Assembly (NCBI GenBank): GCA_016946835.1
Contig: JACVTC010000005.1
Span: 1,708,501 to 1,772,500, forward strand
DNA from: Neocallimastix lanati (nom. inval.)
Lineage: Eukaryota; Neocallimastigomycota; Neocallimastigomycetes; Neocallimastigales; Neocallimastigaceae
Length of the DNA stretch: 64,000 bases
Reading direction: 5' to 3'
Shown: one piece after another, positions 60,675-64,000 of the stretch
How the letters are laid out: each line of letters begins with the position of its first letter
Position numbering within the stretch: the first letter of the stretch is position 1
Position numbers and translations under genes: made by a program
The notes under the pieces: model-generated
Told to the model about the DNA's origin: nothing
The model's input: the letters and a program-made list of their open reading frames with translations, nothing else
The model's database searches: none

Positions 60675-61763
60675 AACAAAAATAGTATTAATAATAATGA
60701 AGATAATAATATTGTCGATAATATGGATAAAAATAATATTAATAGTAATAAAAATAAAAATGATAACAATAAAAATAATGTTGATCATAATACTGATACC
60801 AACAATAGTAATAATCAAAACAAAATTAACAACAACAACAATAATGATTATAGTAATGATGATGAAATTTTAAATGAAAATATGGTAAATATAAATATGG
60901 TAAATAAAAATATGGTAAATAGGTCAAATTATAATGAAGTTAATAAAGGTTTGGGAGAAATTGATATTCAAGAATGGAACAAAAAATTAGAAAATGATGA
61001 ATATTACATAAACAAAGAAAATTATGAAGATAAAATAATAAAGAAAGCTTTTTCACTACCGATCACAGAAAAAAATAATAATAATATTGATTCAAAAGTC
61101 GATATTCTTTATTCCTTATTATATACCTTAAGGAATGATTACGAAAATAATCAACAGTTCAATCAACAATTTAATGTAGATTTAATAACTGATGAAAGTA
61201 GAAAAACTTATACATTATTAAATAAAAAAGTTAAGCAAATATATAAAGAATTTAGTTACATTAAACATCAATTATTAATAAAAAATAAAAATGACTTAAA
61301 AACAACTACTTTTAAAAACCAAAAATATATTGATATTTCTAAAAATAATAATGATAATATGATTAAAACCATCACCACAAACAATATTTTACCTAGTTAT
61401 AAAAGGAAAGCTAATAATATTAATTCAGCTACTCCTCTCATATATAATAAAAATAATAAATATAATAACAATAGAAAAAAAAATATATATAATTCAAAAA
61501 AGAAAATTCTTAGTGTAAAAAAACCAGTTAAAGTTCTTGTTTGTTCTAATGATAATAAAAAGTCTACAATGAATGAAGTAATAGCATATCAATCAACAAT
61601 TAAATCTATAAATTCCAAAGGTGTTAGCATATTTTTAAAGATATTTATTTTTTTTGGAATCATAATCTGCATATTATATTTAATATATTCATATTTGAGT
61701 TATTCTAAGATCATAGAATGGCTTGATATTGTATATTCTGTTGATAATGTTTCCATTTCATAA
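58746..61763 (+). CDS. Large Asn-rich protein with C-terminal membrane anchor, two exons
   Basis: Exons 58746-59922 and 60103-61763 join at AATG|AGGGT in phase to give 945 residues. The start is MMNSSDSETD, in a Ser-rich acidic leader. Residues 1-390 are polar with basic/Ser patches and an N12 tract just before the intron. The second exon opens GHSISQRNKSE and contains three degenerate repeats of NEGNNIVDNMD separated by N8-N18 tracts. A less repetitive segment with helices (VDILYSLLYTLRNDYENNQQ) follows. Near residues 900-925 lies one strong membrane span (IFLKIFIFFGIIICILYLIY), then about 20 residues to the stop. This is the layout of a tail-anchored or single-pass membrane protein with a long disordered cytosolic part. 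I recognise no domain. It sits between DRC9 and SAS-6 on the same strand. Long Ile/Leu frames on the opposite strand are mirrors of the AAT repeats. Confidence 0.7.
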
Positions 61764-63016
61764 TTTCATAATTTATTTTTAAAAATAAATTTATTTTTAA
61801 TACTATCTTTTAATTAATAATTTTTTAAATTTATTAATCAATTCATATATAAGTTTTTTTTTTTTTTTTTTTTTTTCCTATTTATTCATTTTTTTTTTAA
61901 TAAAATTAATTTATTAATATATAAATATTTATATATTATATTTTACATTTCGAATAAGCAATTTATCTTAATATTTATTTATATATATATGTAATTAACA
62001 AAAATAAAAAACAAGATAAACAAACTTCTCCCTTATTAAATTTAAACGATAATTAATGTGGCTTGAATACAATGAAATGCAATCTTTTTTATATTTTTTG
62101 TTTTTTGTGTAATATATTTATTTACTTATTTAGTTTATTTAATTCTTTCTTGTTTTTTTTTTTTTTTTAAATTAAATTTTAAATTTTTAAACAAAACTAA
62201 AATTATTATTGTTTTTTTTTTCAGAAATAAAAAAATAAAAAATAAAAATATTTCATTATAAACATTTTTATATTAAATTTTTTTTTTTTTAATTTATTAT
62301 TATTATTTTTTTATTATTTTATTTGCTATTAATATTTTTATTACTACATTTTTTATTATTATATTTATTATATTATATTATTATATTATTTTATTGTTTT
62401 ATTTTATTTTTATAATTTTTCATAAATTTGAAAATTTATCTATATTATAATAATAAATGATATTAATTTAAATAAAAAGTTTGGTATTTTTTATTTTTTT
62501 TTTTTTATCATTTTGTAATTATAATTAAAGAACACTATTTTTTTTTTTTTTTTATTTTATTTTTTTTAATAGTAGAAAAAATTTATAATAAATTAAAATA
62601 ATAAATAAATATTAAATATATTTATTTGTTATTTTTTTCAATATTTAAAAAAAAAAAAAAAAAATAAAAATAAAAATATAAAAATAATAAGTAAAATATA
62701 ATTACTAAAGAATTTTTTCATATTTTAAAAATAATATAATATCTTTATATATATTTATATTTAAACAAAACAAAAGTATTTATTTATCATTTTGTTAATA
62801 TTAAAAATTAATTGAAACCTATATTCATTTGAATAATATATATAAATTATGAATTGAATTTTCATTTTTTTAAAGTTGTTTTTCTTCTTGTTTTAAATAT
62901 AGATATATTATAAATGATATATTTTTTTTTAAATTAATTAAAATAGTATATATTAAAAAGTTTAATAAGAATACTAATAATAATAGTAATAAAAAAATTA
63001 ACGAAATAATTTTAAA
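61764..63016. other. Intergenic stretch upstream of SAS-6
   Basis: A/T filler with T runs (61854-61876 and 62154-62168). At 62057 it carries ATGTGGCTTGAATACAATGA followed by AATGCAA, a motif shared with transposon-rich parts of the window. No exon is visible. Confidence 0.45.
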
Positions 63017-63367
63017 ATGGAAAATACGACATCTACAGTTGATGTTATATATTATAAAAAAGTACCATTAATTATTAAACAAACCACTGTTTTAAATACA
63101 AATTCAAATAAACTTATAAATATTGATGATCAGGAGAAAAAAAATACTGGAATATATTTTCAACTTTCTTTCTCACAAAGAAATAATGGAAGAGTAAAAG
63201 TAAATTGGAAATAAAATAAATATTTCTTAATATTATATTTTTATAATTCAAAATGCTATATATATATATATTTAAACTTTTATTATTATTATTATTTTCT
63301 TTTATTATTGAATATAATATTAATTCAATTTAAATTTGGTATTTTATTTTGAAATTCGGCCTATTAA

Positions 63368-63398
<31 letters not shown>

Positions 63399-64000
63399 TA
63401 AATAAATTGCAAATTATAATATTAAAAAGGTATTGAATATTCAAATTACAGATCCAGATGATCCCTTTTTCTTATATAGCTTAAAAATAGGAGAAGATGA
63501 TTTCCATATATTAAAAAGTGAACAAAATTTATTAGTAGATTTTCAACAATTTCCAAAAAGTTTTACACAATTATTAGATGAGTGCATAAATTCAAAATTT
63601 GATGATTCACCAAAGTAATTATTTAGATATTATATACAATTATAGAAATAGATATATTTATATGATTTTAAATTATTATTATTATTTTTTTTTTATAAAA
63701 CTATATATTAATTAATAAATATAATATATTATATAATGAAATATATTTTTTATTATTTTTTAATTATATTATATATATATATAAATATATATATTTTTTA
63801 AATAAAGATTTGTGGCAAAATTAATTAATGATTCCACAAAAAATTCAATTCTACAAATCATTGAAACAAATAGTTTTAAACATATAACACACTTATCATT
63901 AAATTTTATTCCTGGAAATGATAGTTCAATTAAGAAATATTTATCTGATTTAGTTAAAGAAACAAAGCTTGAAAATAAAAATTTAAAAATGAAATTGGAA
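63017..64000 (+). CDS. SAS6: Centriolar cartwheel protein SAS-6, 5' part, cut by the window edge
   Basis: Exons 63017-63199, 63430-63614 and 63808 onward, GT-AG and in phase; the frame is open at 64000. The N-terminal globular (PISA) domain is clear: DPDDPFFLYSLKIGEDDFH, LLVDFQQFPKSFTQLLDEC, then IIETNSFKHITHLSLNFIPG and NDSSIKKYLSDLV, followed by the start of the coiled coil (ETKLENKNLKMKLE). SAS-6 dimers assemble through this domain into the nine-fold cartwheel ring that templates centrioles and basal bodies. The donor at 63200 (GTAAAT) is preferred over the earlier GTAAAA at 63194 because it keeps a residue pair that aligns with animal SAS-6 just before the ITDPDD strand. In a fungus this marks a lineage with flagellated zoospores. 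Confidence 0.9.

Noticed and set aside
60366-60873. Long Ile/Leu-rich frames on both strands
   Set aside because: They are mirrors of the AAT/ATT repeats that encode Asn tracts in the real plus-strand gene.

Overview
The window is eukaryotic nuclear DNA of extreme A/T content (I estimate above 80 percent A/T), full of long A or T homopolymers, TTTA/AAAT microsatellites and minisatellites. Genes are islands with short GT-AG introns. Conserved host genes are a 60S ribosomal protein uL16/RPL10, the proteasome lid subunit RPN9, a Rab-GAP of the Gyp5/EVI5 type, a small ankyrin protein, an axonemal nexin-dynein regulatory complex protein (DRC9/IQCG) and the centriole cartwheel protein SAS-6. Flagellar and centriolar genes next to fungal-type housekeeping genes, with asparagine-rich proteins and bacterial-like PD-(D/E)XK nucleases, fit a zoosporic anaerobic gut fungus (Neocallimastigomycota). 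That assignment is inference.

Layout: 0-11 kb is gene-poor and holds debris: an isolated RPL10-like first exon at 538-552, a 498-codon single-exon frame with two in-frame stops (2982-4475), a Cys-rich secreted-protein tail (5539-5882), a decayed fragment resembling a virus- or plasmid-type RNA polymerase second-largest subunit (about 5890-6250) and a LINE endonuclease relic (about 7165-7910). 10.9-17.9 kb is a Mutator-like (MULE) DNA element with imperfect terminal inverted repeats, an intact 483-residue transposase, a hairpin-rich stretch, a 185-bp tandem repeat and a 47-bp minisatellite. 18.4-19.8 kb is an Rpn/PD-(D/E)XK nuclease gene frameshifted in a poly(A) run. 20-25.4 kb is a nest of 5'-truncated LINE copies, nearly all on the minus strand with poly(A) tails, plus a small fold-back element.

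26-42 kb is the housekeeping island: RPL10 (-), RPN9 (+), ankyrin protein (-), a further LINE copy, and the TBC Rab-GAP (-). 42-53.8 kb is almost gene-free, with microsatellites, a 245-bp tandem duplication and traces of decayed coding sequence. 53.8-64 kb carries DRC9 (+), a large asparagine-rich protein with a C-terminal membrane anchor (+), and the 5' part of SAS-6 (+), which runs off the right edge.

Exon joins given here were worked out by hand from GT-AG boundaries with reading-phase checks; all multi-exon models close in frame. The genes are independent eukaryotic transcription units, not operons. The one functional theme is the zoospore flagellum: DRC9 (axoneme) and SAS-6 (basal body) lie about 7 kb apart on the same strand.
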